Assembly: GCA_018397065.1 (NCBI GenBank)
Contig: JAGTRI010000004.1
Span: forward strand, 1 to 64,000
Reading direction: 5' to 3'
Origin: Candidatus Bathyarchaeota archaeon
GTDB taxonomy: Archaea > Thermoproteota > Bathyarchaeia > Bathyarchaeales > DTEX01
DNA: 64,000 nt
Shown here: positions 17,788 to 27,556 of the stretch, one piece after another
Layout: every line of letters begins with the position of its first letter
How positions within the stretch are numbered: position 1 is the stretch's first letter
Translations under genes and position numbers: made by a program
The notes under the pieces: generated by a model
Databases searched by the model: none
Seen by the model: only the letters and a program-made list of their open reading frames with translations
Told to the model about the DNA's origin: nothing

Positions 17788-20700
17788 GTAGCCCCCTTAA
17801 ATGTAGTTGTTACAACGTGCGATACCCCCTCAAGGCCATAGACTCCGTATATTCTGTCGGCTTTACTGACCATTTCAGGTTTTAACGTTATGACGACAAA
17901 CTGCGATTTTTTGGCTTCTTCCGAAAGCAACTCACCTAGTCTCTCTACATTAGAAGCATCTAAGTGAGCGTCAATTTCATCAAACAAATAAAATGAGGCT
18001 GGAGTAAACTCCTGCAAAGCAAACAAGAAGGCAACAGCAGAGACTGACCGTTCTCCGCTGCTAGCACCACTTACAAGGATAGGAGGCTTTCCCACAAATT
18101 GAACTATCATATCTACACCTCCCGCAAATGGGTCCTCAGGATTCTCAAGTTTCAATGCAGCACTTCCTCCATCAGTGAGCTTTGAAAAGTATCTGTCAAT
18201 TCTCTCGTTAATTTTGTTGAAAGCCTCCATGAAAGCATTGTATTTCTTTCTCTCAATCTCCTCAATAAATTCAACAATCGCCATTCTTTCTTTTTCCAAC
18301 TCATTCATCCGGATTGAAAGTTCCTTGTACTTTGTGATCTGATCCTCATACTGCGCCTGTGCAAGTTGATTAACAGCGCCTATACGTTCCAACTCGAGCT
18401 TCATAATTTTTAACGAAGTCTCAATATCTTGAATGCCTCTTGAAGGAACAACAAAAGGTTCTTCGTATCCTAAATTCCTAAGTTGATCAAGTTGTCTTTC
18501 AACTAGAAGGTTTAAAGTTTGATTGTTCAGCCTTAATTCGTCAAGTAACTTGTCAGACTGTTCGTATTCGGCTTCAAGAACCCTTAGTTTATTATCTATC
18601 TCATCAATCTGCATTGTGTACCTCTGCGATTCACTTTTAATAGTTAATAACGATTTGGAAAGATTGTCTTTAACAACCTCAAGTTCTCTAATTTTATTCT
18701 GAATTGTCTCCTTTTCAATGTTAAGCTTGTCAACTTCTTGCTCCAAAATTGTTATTTGACTCGACGCCTTATCCCTTTGAATATAGGCATTCTTTAATTC
18801 AACCTTTAATGTAGATTCTAATCTTAAGTGGAGAGAAGAAAATTGATTTTCCACTTGACTTAGTCTTTGTCTAAGCGTAATAAGTTCAGTTCCCAATTCC
18901 TCACGTTTTTGTTCTCTTTCTTGAGCCGTTGAAAAGTCAACATTTTGCTTGAGACGTTCAAGTTCATCTTTTAGTTTATTCTCTTCCAAAGAATATCTTT
19001 TGATTGCGTCGTCAAAACACCCTATTTGCGCTTTCTCCTCTTCAAGACTGCTCTGTAAGGATGCTATATTTTCTTCTATACGCATAATGTTTCTTTCCGT
19101 TTCATGAATGCTTTTTCGTGTTCCCTCAATTTCAGAACCAAGTTTTCCCAAGGTTTCAGCTGAAGTAGATATTTCGTTCTGTATGTTCACGATTTCTTTT
19201 TCCAACTCAGTAATATCGAGTTCTCTTTTATTCAAATTCGCCTTCAACATGGTTACAGCCTTATCAAGATCTTTTAAGGCTGACTCACTAGGCACGAAAG
19301 ATGAAAAATCAATAGGCGCCCGATAAAATCCACTTTCAACACCACCTCCTGCTTCATAAAGATCGCCTGCCTTTGTAACAGAGCGGTATCCAGCTTGGGA
19401 GATCGTTAGCGCTGTTTTCTCGTCATCTGCTAAAAAAGTATCTCCTAAAACAAATAAAACAGCAGCCTCATGCATTTGATCATACTTTACGAAAGACGTA
19501 ACCTTATCTTTTTTTCCTTCAATCTTCGGAAAATCATTCATTTTTATGCCTGATAATCCTTTAAGCGGAATAATCTTTATTCTTCCAAGCTTAAGTCGAC
19601 GCAGAGTTTCGACACATATAAAGGCAGTCTCTAAGCTATCAACCACGAGCGCATTAAGCCATCCAGCAGCTGCAGCTTCAACAGCACGTTCATAACCCTT
19701 TTCGATGTTTATCAGATTTTTTAAACGACCTATAACACCTTTGATAATGCCTTCGTCAGACGATTTCTCTATATACTTTAGGGCGTTCTCTTCTGTCGTG
19801 AACTTGTTAACTAGCTCCTTACGGGTCTCAAATTCAACAAGAGCTTCCCTGGCAACATCAGCAATTTTCTCTGCCTCTTTAATTTCTAACTCTAAAACCT
19901 CTTTTTTCTCTATTTTTTTCTTAAGCGTTTTCCGTAAGATAGTTAATTGTTCTGTTCGTTCTTTGCGTATGTTTTCTAAATCCCGCAAAGACTTTTCAAG
20001 CCTATTTAATGCATTGGCATAATCGACTTTTCTCTCCTGAAGGTTTCCAAGTCTTTCTGAATAAATGTTAACTTTAGATTCGGATTCTGCTCGTTGGCTG
20101 CGAAGCATTATTACTTCTCTGTGTATATGTTCAATTTGGTTTTCAATTTCACGTAACTTTTTTGTAATCTCACTTATTCCTGCTCTGACTTTCAATGTTT
20201 CCTCATTTAGTACTTCAAAAGCTGACTGCTTCTCAGTCATTTCCTTTTTTAACGAATCCCTAATTGGAGCAAGTTCACCAATTTTATTTTTAACACTTTC
20301 AATTTCCTTAGTTAGAGATTCGATCTGTTGTACAGCATTTTGTTTTGTTCTTGCAAGGTTGTCTAAACTGGCTTTATTAGACGTAATTTTTGTTGAAAGT
20401 TCAACCAGCTTTGATCTTAAGTCTCCTATTTCCATTTGGATCTGGAAAAGCTTCGTTTGGTTAGCCTCAGCCTCTTCAAAGCCAAGTTTTCTCCACTCTA
20501 CCTCAATTTCATGACGTTTTGACTGTAAAGTTTCTCTCTGAGTTCGTATTGATTGTACCTTTTTTTCTAAAACACTAATATGCGCATTCAGTTCGCTAAT
20601 CTTTTTTTGGTTAGTTGTTATCTCATAAGATAACTTAGCTGCTTCAAAACGCCTAATTTCACTTTGAATAAAATTGTGACGTAAAAGATCATTTCTTTCT

Positions 20701-21329
20701 CTCTCTAGAGCCTCGATTCTGTTCTGGACTTCGCTTACTTGCCCCATCGCTGTTTTGATTGAAATATCTGCTGCTTTTAGTTTTTCATCTGCTTCAGCCT
20801 TTTCTGCATCATATGTAGCGATACCAATCATATCCTCAATAATTTTTCTACGCTCAACAGGCGAAATCTCAGCTAACCTCGTAAGCGTACCCTGAAGAAC
20901 AACATTATGTCCATATGGACTAATGCCTGCCATTGCAAGAATCTCCATAGCATAGGCTCTAGAGACCCTTCGACCGTTAATTCTGAAAATACTTTGTCCT
21001 TCCTGATCGATTTCTCTTGAGAGAGTAACCGTTGCAGTATCCGTTGGCAAACGGTTATCCGAATTATCAAACTGAATAACGACTTTGGCGCTATTTTTCT
21101 TCCTTGAATCTGAGTTAGGGCTACCGCTGAAAATAAGTTTTGAAAAGTTTTCTGCCCTAAGTCTTCTTGAACTAAGTTCACCTAAACAAAAAAGAACAGC
21201 ATCAATTATGTTGGTTTTTCCACTCCCGTTTGGTCCGGTTATTGCCGTAAATCCCTTATCAAATACCAATGTCGTTTTTTTACCAAACGTTTTAAAACCG
21301 TTGACCTCAATTTTCTTTATAAAAGGCAT
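17784..21329 (-). CDS. smc: Chromosome segregation ATPase SMC
   Basis: A 1181-residue SMC. Walker A GPNGSGKTNII lies near residue 32-42. Long coiled coils of about 170-500 and 670-1020 flank a hinge at about 500-660 (GVIGRLKNLINIEKGYERAVEAAAAGW). The C-terminal head has Walker B YLFDEIDAHLD. The ABC signature reads LVSGASSGERSVSAVAF instead of the usual LSGGEKS, with a two-residue insertion and arginine for lysine. The protein forms the DNA-loop-extruding condensin with ScpA and ScpB. Confidence 0.96.
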   Translation of the reverse strand: MPFIKKIEVNGFKTFGKKTTLVFDKGFTAITGPNGSGKTNIIDAVLFCLGELSSRRLRAENFSKLIFSGSPNSDSRKKNSAKVVIQFDNSDNRLPTDTATVTLSREIDQEGQSIFRINGRRVSRAYAMEILAMAGISPYGHNVVLQGTLTRLAEISPVERRKIIEDMIGIATYDAEKAEADEKLKAADISIKTAMGQVSEVQNRIEALERERNDLLRHNFIQSEIRRFEAAKLSYEITTNQKKISELNAHISVLEKKVQSIRTQRETLQSKRHEIEVEWRKLGFEEAEANQTKLFQIQMEIGDLRSKLVELSTKITSNKASLDNLARTKQNAVQQIESLTKEIESVKNKIGELAPIRDSLKKEMTEKQSAFEVLNEETLKVRAGISEITKKLREIENQIEHIHREVIMLRSQRAESESKVNIYSERLGNLQERKVDYANALNRLEKSLRDLENIRKERTEQLTILRKTLKKKIEKKEVLELEIKEAEKIADVAREALVEFETRKELVNKFTTEENALKYIEKSSDEGIIKGVIGRLKNLINIEKGYERAVEAAAAGWLNALVVDSLETAFICVETLRRLKLGRIKIIPLKGLSGIKMNDFPKIEGKKDKVTSFVKYDQMHEAAVLFVLGDTFLADDEKTALTISQAGYRSVTKAGDLYEAGGGVESGFYRAPIDFSSFVPSESALKDLDKAVTMLKANLNKRELDITELEKEIVNIQNEISTSAETLGKLGSEIEGTRKSIHETERNIMRIEENIASLQSSLEEEKAQIGCFDDAIKRYSLEENKLKDELERLKQNVDFSTAQEREQKREELGTELITLRQRLSQVENQFSSLHLRLESTLKVELKNAYIQRDKASSQITILEQEVDKLNIEKETIQNKIRELEVVKDNLSKSLLTIKSESQRYTMQIDEIDNKLRVLEAEYEQSDKLLDELRLNNQTLNLLVERQLDQLRNLGYEEPFVVPSRGIQDIETSLKIMKLELERIGAVNQLAQAQYEDQITKYKELSIRMNELEKERMAIVEFIEEIERKKYNAFMEAFNKINERIDRYFSKLTDGGSAALKLENPEDPFAGGVDMIVQFVGKPPILVSGASSGERSVSAVAFLFALQEFTPASFYLFDEIDAHLDASNVERLGELLSEEAKKSQFVVITLKPEMVSKADRIYGVYGLEGVSHVVTTTFKGAT

Positions 21330-21375
21330 TTTTATTCCTCAACAAATCAACTTTTGAGATTTTTCATCCTTTTTC

Positions 21376-21900
21376 TTATGAAATACTTCTTTTCATTTGT
21401 AATACCTTAGTCACTTTTTTAACAAAATGTTTAAGCTTTTGCTCCTCTCCAAGTACGAGGACAGTTCCATCGGCTTGAATAATAACTTTTAGCCCATTTT
21501 GCTCAGCAAGATGTTTTATCTCTTTACTTGTGATCGTTTCTAAATGTTCAATCCTTATCCATTTGTCTTCACGGGAAACTCCAACAGGAATACCACTAGA
21601 AGATTTGGGTTTCCATAATGTTTTACGTCTTTGTAATTCTGCAAGATTTTTTAACCATTTTTCCATTTCTGTTACACCAAGCCTTTTTTCTGCAAGAGGA
21701 AATAAAGTAGATTCAAGATTGGCGAGGTATTCTTCAGTCTTTTGGAGTATTTCAGAATGAGAAGGGTCAACCTTATAAATTTCCATTATAGTTTTTGCAG
21801 CTCGAAGGTCGCTCATAACGTTAACTGGAATTTCTTCACCTTTATTTCGTAGCTCTATAATCAAGTTAGATAGAAGCTCCCACACGGCTTCATAGTCCAT
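21376..21900 (-). CDS. DUF2096 family archaeal protein
   Basis: A 174-residue protein from ATG 21900, which is preceded by GAGAGGTGAAATT. An upstream extension of 27 codons lacks such a site and is not used. The sequence has the conserved archaeal pattern AAKTIMEIYKVDPSHSEILQK, then WLKNLAELQRRKTLW and a C-terminal domain rich in beta structure (WIRIEHLETITSKEIKHLAEQNGLKV). The family has no assigned function. It lies 46 nt upstream of smc on the same strand, so it may belong to that operon. The family call is from memory. Confidence 0.7.
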   Translation of the reverse strand: MDYEAVWELLSNLIIELRNKGEEIPVNVMSDLRAAKTIMEIYKVDPSHSEILQKTEEYLANLESTLFPLAEKRLGVTEMEKWLKNLAELQRRKTLWKPKSSSGIPVGVSREDKWIRIEHLETITSKEIKHLAEQNGLKVIIQADGTVLVLGEEQKLKHFVKKVTKVLQMKRSIS

Positions 21901-22154
21901 AATTTCACCTCTCTTGCACCCGAATACAAAAATAATGTTGGAATTGTGCTCATCGCGTATTCTAGCTAAGTCCACCTCCAAGTTCTCAGAATCTTTTATT
22001 TCTTACCCTATCTAAGCGTTTGCCTTGAAGAAACAAAAAGTTGAAAATCCAAATATTTGTTTCTAATACGCATGTATATATGCAATTATGAAATTGTAAA
22101 AATGTAAATACCCTAAATTTAATCATGTAACAATGAATATGAGGTAAAAGATGT

Positions 22155-22553
22155 ATGAATAAAGAAAAAGGAAGAGACCAAAAGAACGCCCTCCAACCAG
22201 TAGGGTATAAACAAGCAATAGTACTAAGGTCAGATTTAAACATGAGTTGCGGGAAAGCAGCAGCTCAAGCCTGCCACGGCGCTGTTTCTGCATCAGAAGA
22301 AACAAAAAAGAAACATCCACAATGGTTTCGAAATTGGATGCAAGAAGGGCAACGTAAGGTAGTTCTAAAGGCCAGCTCAAAAGAAGAACTGCACGAATTA
22401 GAAGAAAAGGCTAAGAAACTTGGTATACAAACATTCCTTGTCTCTGATATGGGATTAACTGAGCTTCCGCCCGGGACAATAACTGCGCTTGGAATTGGAC
22501 CTGCTCCGACAAGCCTTATTGATAGGGTCACTGGAAGCCTTCCACTTTATTAA
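22155..22553 (+). CDS. pth2: Peptidyl-tRNA hydrolase, Pth2 type
   Basis: A 132-residue protein with the Pth2 core KQAIVLRSDLNMSCGKAAAQACHGAV, KVVLKASSKEELHELEEKAK and the C-terminal GLTELPPGTITALGIGPAP. Pth2 frees tRNA from dropped-off peptidyl-tRNA in archaea and eukaryotes. The core starts after a charged N-terminal extension of 17 residues. GAGGT at 22141 gives the ribosome-binding site for ATG 22155. truD follows after 19 nt. Confidence 0.96.
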   Translation: MNKEKGRDQKNALQPVGYKQAIVLRSDLNMSCGKAAAQACHGAVSASEETKKKHPQWFRNWMQEGQRKVVLKASSKEELHELEEKAKKLGIQTFLVSDMGLTELPPGTITALGIGPAPTSLIDRVTGSLPLY

Positions 22554-22572
22554 CGGTGCCTAGAGGATACAT

Positions 22573-23946
22573 ATGACATCTGGAGTGCCTTCTCTTGATG
22601 TTGACTTCGGAATTGCAGTTTATGCTTCGCAAACCCATGGAATTGGTGGAAGGATTCGGGTCGTTCCAGAAGACTTTATCGTTGAAGAAGTGTTGATTGA
22701 CGGCTCCAAAGCTTCAGTTAATATCACTGATATAAGCAGGTTAAGTTCAAATTTTGGACGTTATATTATATGTGTTCTAATAAAGAAAGGCTGGGATACC
22801 TTTGCAGCATTAAGAGCAATAACTCGACAATTAGATATTGACGAAGGAAGAATTAGCATTGCTGGAATAAAAGACGCAAGGGCTTTGACTGCACAGCACA
22901 TAAGCATTGGCGGTATCTCTCCTGAAAAAGTGAACGAAATTCATCTAGAAAATGCAGTTGTCGTTCCAATACGGTTTTCACATGAAAAAATCTCTTCCAA
23001 AGTTCTTTTTGGCAACCAGTTTGACATAAAAGTAAGGGCAATCGAATGTTCTAAAGAGGAAGCAAAACAAAGAATAGACGAAACAAAAAATGAAATTGAT
23101 GCTTTTGGCGGAATTCCTAATTTTTTTGGGCACCAAAGATTTGGGACTATCAGACCTTTTACTCATAAAGTTGGACACTACATCGTTAAAGGCCAGTATG
23201 AAAAGGCAGCCACAATTTTTCTTTCAGAACCTAGCATATACGAACATCGCCGTGCATCCAGAGCTCGAGAAAGGTTAAGGGAAACTGGAGATTATAAGAA
23301 TTGTCTACGATTTTTTCCACGAAGGCTTGTCTACGAAAGGCGGATGCTGCTTCATCTTTCGAGATACCCGAACGACTTCATAGGAGCCTTCCGTAGAATT
23401 CCTCGTACTCTTCGGGTGCTTTTTGTGCAAGCATATCAGTCCTATCTATTTAATAAGTTCCTCAGTGAGCGAATAAAACGTGGCTTATCTCTTACTGAAG
23501 CTCATCCTGGTGACTTTGTGATCAATTTAGACAAGAATGAATTACCTACAAACAATTTCAAAAATGTAGAGCCAGATGAAATTTCTGAAATTAATGAGGC
23601 AATAAAAAGGAAAAATCTTGCTATTGCTCTGCCATTAATAGGATATAATCAAGGTGTTTCTAACGGAGCACAAGGACAAATTGAAAGAAAAATTCTGGAA
23701 GAAGAAAATATTCTTCCCGAGAATTTTTACCTAAAGGACATGCCTGAAGCAAGCGTGGCTGGTGGCATAAGAAAAGCCACAGTTCCCGTCATGAATTTTA
23801 ATGTTACCTTTGAAGAGGACACACATAATATAAGCCGAGGTAATTTTGCAGTAAGATTAAGGTTTACGCTTCATAAAGGCTCTTATGCCACAGTTGTTCT
23901 AAGAGAGTTTATGAAGCCAATTGACCTTATAGATGCAGGATTTTAA
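22573..23946 (+). CDS. truD: tRNA pseudouridine(13) synthase TruD
   Basis: A 457-residue TruD. Motifs include RVVPEDFIVEE near the N-terminus, GIKDARALTAQHISI (the catalytic aspartate is in GIKD), NFFGHQRFGTIRP, and the late LRFTLHKGSYATVVLREFMKP. It makes pseudouridine at tRNA position 13 and related sites. TRUD insertion-domain sequence lies between about residues 230 and 380. It is directly downstream of pth2. Confidence 0.95.
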   Translation: MTSGVPSLDVDFGIAVYASQTHGIGGRIRVVPEDFIVEEVLIDGSKASVNITDISRLSSNFGRYIICVLIKKGWDTFAALRAITRQLDIDEGRISIAGIKDARALTAQHISIGGISPEKVNEIHLENAVVVPIRFSHEKISSKVLFGNQFDIKVRAIECSKEEAKQRIDETKNEIDAFGGIPNFFGHQRFGTIRPFTHKVGHYIVKGQYEKAATIFLSEPSIYEHRRASRARERLRETGDYKNCLRFFPRRLVYERRMLLHLSRYPNDFIGAFRRIPRTLRVLFVQAYQSYLFNKFLSERIKRGLSLTEAHPGDFVINLDKNELPTNNFKNVEPDEISEINEAIKRKNLAIALPLIGYNQGVSNGAQGQIERKILEEENILPENFYLKDMPEASVAGGIRKATVPVMNFNVTFEEDTHNISRGNFAVRLRFTLHKGSYATVVLREFMKPIDLIDAGF

Positions 23947-23980
23947 GGTATTAAAATGCTTCGACGCATATATTGACTAT

Positions 23981-24030
23981 TTTTGGTCATTGATATTATT
24001 TTTTTATAATTTTTGACCGAAAAATATATA
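23981..24030 (+). promoter_or_regulatory. argF promoter with flanking inverted repeat
   Basis: A TATA-like AAAATATATAT lies at 24020-24030. An imperfect inverted repeat brackets the upstream region: TTTTGGTCA at 23981-23989 and TGACCGAAAA at 24014-24023, with one mismatch in nine. The right arm abuts the TATA box, as an operator for a regulator of arginine synthesis might. No regulator is identified. Confidence 0.4.
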
Positions 24031-24093
24031 TTCAAAATGAAAATTTTAATGAAGATAATTAAACTAAAAATGCAAATTAGGAAACCTGAAAAC

Positions 24094-25011
24094 ATGAATA
24101 AGCAAGATTTTCTTACACTGCAAGAATTCTCTGATAAGGAAATATGGGATATTCTTAAAACCGCAAAAAAAATTAAACTGAAAAAAGGTGACTATAATAT
24201 TCTTAAAGGAAAATCGTTTGCTCTTCTTTTCCAGAAACCTTCGACTCGTACAAGGGTCTCTTTTGATGTGGCTATAAACCAATTAGGTGGGCATTCTATT
24301 TATCTTGGATGGGCAGAATCACAATTGGGAAGAGGTGAGACCTTAGCTGATACTGCTCGTGTCCTCAGCCGATACTTGGATTGCATTATTGCTAGAGTAA
24401 ATAATCATTCAGACCTTGAAGAAATAGCAAACTATGCGGAAATTCCAGTGATAAACGCTCTTTCAAATTTATACCATCCATGCCAAACGATCGCTGATCT
24501 TTATACAATCTGGGAAAAGTTTGAAACTCTAGATAATTTGAAAGTTGCTTACGTTGGTGACGGAAACAACGTTTGTAACTCCTTGCTTATCGGATGTTCA
24601 AAACTTGGCATCAACATTTCAGTGGCATGCCCTATTGGATATGAACCGCACAGCACAGCACAAGAAAAGGCTAAGATGAACGCCAAAAAAAGCGGCTCAA
24701 AAATTGAAGTATTACGAGAACCAATTGACGCTGTTAGAAACGCCGATGTGGTTTATACAGACACATTTGTCTCGATGGGAGACGAACCTGAAAAAGAAAA
24801 GCGGCTCAAAACTTTCCTACCAAAATACCAAGTTACATCAGAGCTTTTCAAATATGCCTCAGAAAACGCTTTGTTCATGCATTGTCTACCCGCACATCGC
24901 GGAGAAGAGGTTACAGATGAAGTTATGGATGGTCCACTTTCAATAATTTGGGACCAGGCTGAAAACCGCTTGCATACAGCAAAAGCAATACTTACAAAAA
25001 TTGTTGCTTAG
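24094..25011 (+). CDS. argF: Ornithine carbamoyltransferase
   Basis: A 305-residue protein from ATG 24094 (MNKQDFLTLQEFSDKEI), where the family homology begins. A longer frame from 24013 adds 27 low-complexity residues that overlap the TATA box. Carbamoyl-phosphate binding STRTRVSF lies near residue 50, HPCQTIADL near 130, and the ornithine-loop HCLPAHRGEEV near 265. HCLP rather than an aspartate-binding loop marks this as ornithine, not aspartate, transcarbamoylase. It makes citrulline for arginine synthesis. Confidence 0.95.
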   Translation: MNKQDFLTLQEFSDKEIWDILKTAKKIKLKKGDYNILKGKSFALLFQKPSTRTRVSFDVAINQLGGHSIYLGWAESQLGRGETLADTARVLSRYLDCIIARVNNHSDLEEIANYAEIPVINALSNLYHPCQTIADLYTIWEKFETLDNLKVAYVGDGNNVCNSLLIGCSKLGINISVACPIGYEPHSTAQEKAKMNAKKSGSKIEVLREPIDAVRNADVVYTDTFVSMGDEPEKEKRLKTFLPKYQVTSELFKYASENALFMHCLPAHRGEEVTDEVMDGPLSIIWDQAENRLHTAKAILTKIVA

Positions 25012-25033
25012 GCATTCCACATATGTTTTCATA

Positions 25034-25050
25034 ATACTTATATAATTCAG
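25034..25050 (+). promoter_or_regulatory. TATA box for rps7
   Basis: ACTTATATAATTC at about 25037-25049 is a good archaeal TATA element. It lies 32-45 nt ahead of the GTG start at 25081, giving a leader of only a few nucleotides. Confidence 0.5.
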
Positions 25051-25080
25051 CAAGGTTCAAACTTAAAGGATTCCATTAAG

Positions 25081-25662
25081 GTGAAAGAAGTGAGTAAGCA
25101 AGAGGCACCTCAACTCTTTGGCAAATGGAGCTTCAATGTTGAGGTTAAAGACCTAGGGCTTCAAAGATACATTTCAGTTGAACCAGTCAGCGTACCCCAT
25201 TCAATGGGAAGACACGAACACCGGAGATTCCACAAGTCTAAAGTGAATATCGTTGAAAGGCTAATAAACAATCTGATGCGACCAGGTCAAAACGCTGGGA
25301 AAAAAATTAGGGCAATAAACTACGTCAGGAACGCTTTTGAAATCATTTATTTGCGAACAGGGCAAAATCCTATTCAAGTTCTTGTTCAAGCAGTTGAAAA
25401 CTCTGCACCTTGCGAAGATATAACGAGAATCAGTTACGGTGGAGTTGCATATCAACAAGCGGTGGACATTTCGCCTCAAAGAAGAGTCGACTTAGCCTTA
25501 CGTTTCATCGCGGAGGGTGTGAGAAAAGCAGCTTTTGGCAACCCAAAACCCTTAGAAGAATGTTTAGCTGACGAGATAATCGCAGCTGCTAACAGAGATT
25601 CTTCGAGTTATGCCGTGCAGAAACGAAACGAGATGGAAAGAATAGCCTTTCATGCAAGATAA
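25081..25662 (+). CDS. rps7: 30S ribosomal protein S7
   Basis: A 193-residue archaeal uS7. It contains [72 protein letters not shown] and the C-terminal [23 protein letters not shown]. It starts at GTG with an AAGG site. It stands alone here rather than beside rps12 and elongation-factor genes. Confidence 0.97.
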   Translation: MKEVSKQEAPQLFGKWSFNVEVKDLGLQRYISVEPVSVPHSMGRHEHRRFHKSKVNIVERLINNLMRPGQNAGKKIRAINYVRNAFEIIYLRTGQNPIQVLVQAVENSAPCEDITRISYGGVAYQQAVDISPQRRVDLALRFIAEGVRKAAFGNPKPLEECLADEIIAAANRDSSSYAVQKRNEMERIAFHAR

Positions 25663-25843
25663 AAAAATACATTCTGCAATTTCATTTTATCTGTTTTGTC
25701 TTTCTTATGGTTATCAGCTATAGGTTATTGATAAACAATAAGATAAACCATCCTAATTCTTTAAAAATAACTTAGTAATATTGTTTTAGACTAGGCTCTT
25801 AAGAAAGAAAAAATAACTCCGAGTTACTTGGTGAAACTTTAAC

Positions 25844-27553
25844 ATGGCATTGCTGGTAAAAAACGGGTACGTTTACGATCCTCTAAACGACGTAAAAGGC
25901 GAAATAATGGACATTTGCGTTGAAAATGGCAAAATTGTAGAAAAAATAAATGAAAAAAAAGCTCAAATCATAGACGCATCAAACATGGTCGTGATGCCAG
26001 GCGGCATAGACATACATACACACATCGCAGGCTCAGAAGTGAACGCTGGAAGGCTTTTGCGTCCCGAAGATCACTACAATGATGTGGAAACTAGAACGGC
26101 TATAACTAGGTCAGGAGTAGGGCATTCTGTTCCATCCACTTTTACAACAGGCTACAGATATTCACGCATGGGATATACAACCATTTGCAATCCTTCTATG
26201 CCTCCTCTTGAAGCTCGGCATACCCATGAGGAGCTTGATGACACTCCAATGGTTGACAAGGCAACCTTCCCGTTGCTTGGGGATTGGTGGTTTGTCCTCG
26301 AACTTCTCCAAAAAAACCTCCTCAGAGAGTGCGCTGCTCACGTTGCTTGGCTGATATCGGCTACAAAGGGTTATGCGATAAAGATCGTTAATCCAGGTGG
26401 CGTCGAGTCATGGGGGTTTGGGAGGAATGTTAAAGATCTCGACGACCCTGTTCCAAATTTTGGAATAACGCCAAGAGAGATTATCCGTGGGCTTTGCAAA
26501 GTCAATCATATACTAAATCTTCCCCACACAATACACGTTCATACTAATCAGCTTGGCAAACCTGGAAATTATCTAATTACACTTGAAACTATGAGATGCG
26601 TAGAGGATCTTACTTTTGAAAAAAGGCCTTCAATTCATATCACGCACTGTCAGTTTAGCTCATTTAAGGGAGATAATTGGGGAAGCATCAAGTCTGGAGC
26701 TGAAGAGATTGCAAAATACGTTAATGGACACAGCCATGTTACGATAGATATGGGTCAGGTTGTCTTTACAGAGACAACAACAATGACGGCTGACGGTCCT
26801 TGGCAGTATACTCTATATGAGCTAAGCGGAAACAAGTGGGTTAACCATGATGTCGAAACTGAAACGGCTGCCGGCATAGTTCCCTTTACTTACAAACGAA
26901 AAAGCCTTGTACATGCAACAATGTGGTCAATAGGCCTTGAACTTGCATTGCTTATAAAAGACCCATGGAAGGTCTATCTTACAACTGACCATCCAAACGC
27001 GGCTCCTTTTACAACTTACCCGAAGATAATATCTTGGCTTATGAGCAGAAAAGCAAGAAATGTCATGTTAAATAAGATTAACAAAAAAGCAAAGAAACGT
27101 TCTCTTCTTCCAAGCATAGACAGAGAATATGACCTTTTTGAAATCGCCATAATTACACGCGCAGGTCAAGCAAAAGCCCTAGGGATGAAAAACAAGGGGC
27201 ACCTGGGGCCTAATGCTGACGCTGACATTGCGATTTACGATCTTAATCCAAAAAATGCAGACTTTCCAAAGAATTACCGAAGAGTTCGCCGTGCTTTTGA
27301 GAATTCTGTTTTCACAATAAAGGGCGGAGAAATTGTGTCAAAAAACGGAGCTATAGTGAAACCAGTCGTAGGAAGAACAATGTGGACAGATATTGAAGCC
27401 ACCTCATTTACAATGGCAAATTCATACTCTGAGACTTTGAAAGACTTAAAGAAACGGTTCCGAGAATATTGGACAATAGAGTTGGATAACTATTTTGTTA
27501 CAGAAAAATTCCTAAAATCTTCGGAGCCTATACCAATTAAACCAGAGGTGTGA
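25844..27553 (+). CDS. fwdA: Formylmethanofuran dehydrogenase subunit A
   Basis: A 569-residue amidohydrolase-fold subunit. The binuclear zinc site starts with GGIDIHTHIAGS near residue 52. Further metal-site segments are LPHTIHVHTNQLG and IHITHCQFSSF in the middle and TTDHPNAAPF near residue 380. FwdA condenses formate with methanofuran (or releases it) after FwdB has handled CO2. The ATG start has weak spacing to upstream purines. The stop is followed immediately and in the same frame by fwdC. Confidence 0.95.
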   Translation: MALLVKNGYVYDPLNDVKGEIMDICVENGKIVEKINEKKAQIIDASNMVVMPGGIDIHTHIAGSEVNAGRLLRPEDHYNDVETRTAITRSGVGHSVPSTFTTGYRYSRMGYTTICNPSMPPLEARHTHEELDDTPMVDKATFPLLGDWWFVLELLQKNLLRECAAHVAWLISATKGYAIKIVNPGGVESWGFGRNVKDLDDPVPNFGITPREIIRGLCKVNHILNLPHTIHVHTNQLGKPGNYLITLETMRCVEDLTFEKRPSIHITHCQFSSFKGDNWGSIKSGAEEIAKYVNGHSHVTIDMGQVVFTETTTMTADGPWQYTLYELSGNKWVNHDVETETAAGIVPFTYKRKSLVHATMWSIGLELALLIKDPWKVYLTTDHPNAAPFTTYPKIISWLMSRKARNVMLNKINKKAKKRSLLPSIDREYDLFEIAIITRAGQAKALGMKNKGHLGPNADADIAIYDLNPKNADFPKNYRRVRRAFENSVFTIKGGEIVSKNGAIVKPVVGRTMWTDIEATSFTMANSYSETLKDLKKRFREYWTIELDNYFVTEKFLKSSEPIPIKPEV

Positions 27554-27556
27554 AAA

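Noticed and set aside
20065..20514. 149-codon antisense frame in smc
   Set aside because: Shadow of a coiled-coil region; phenylalanine/serine-rich composition is the complement of Glu/Lys codons.
27551..27553. TGA as selenocysteine joining fwdA and fwdC
   Set aside because: No SECIS-like hairpin seen nearby, no cysteine at the homologous place, and GAGGTG precedes an independent fwdC.
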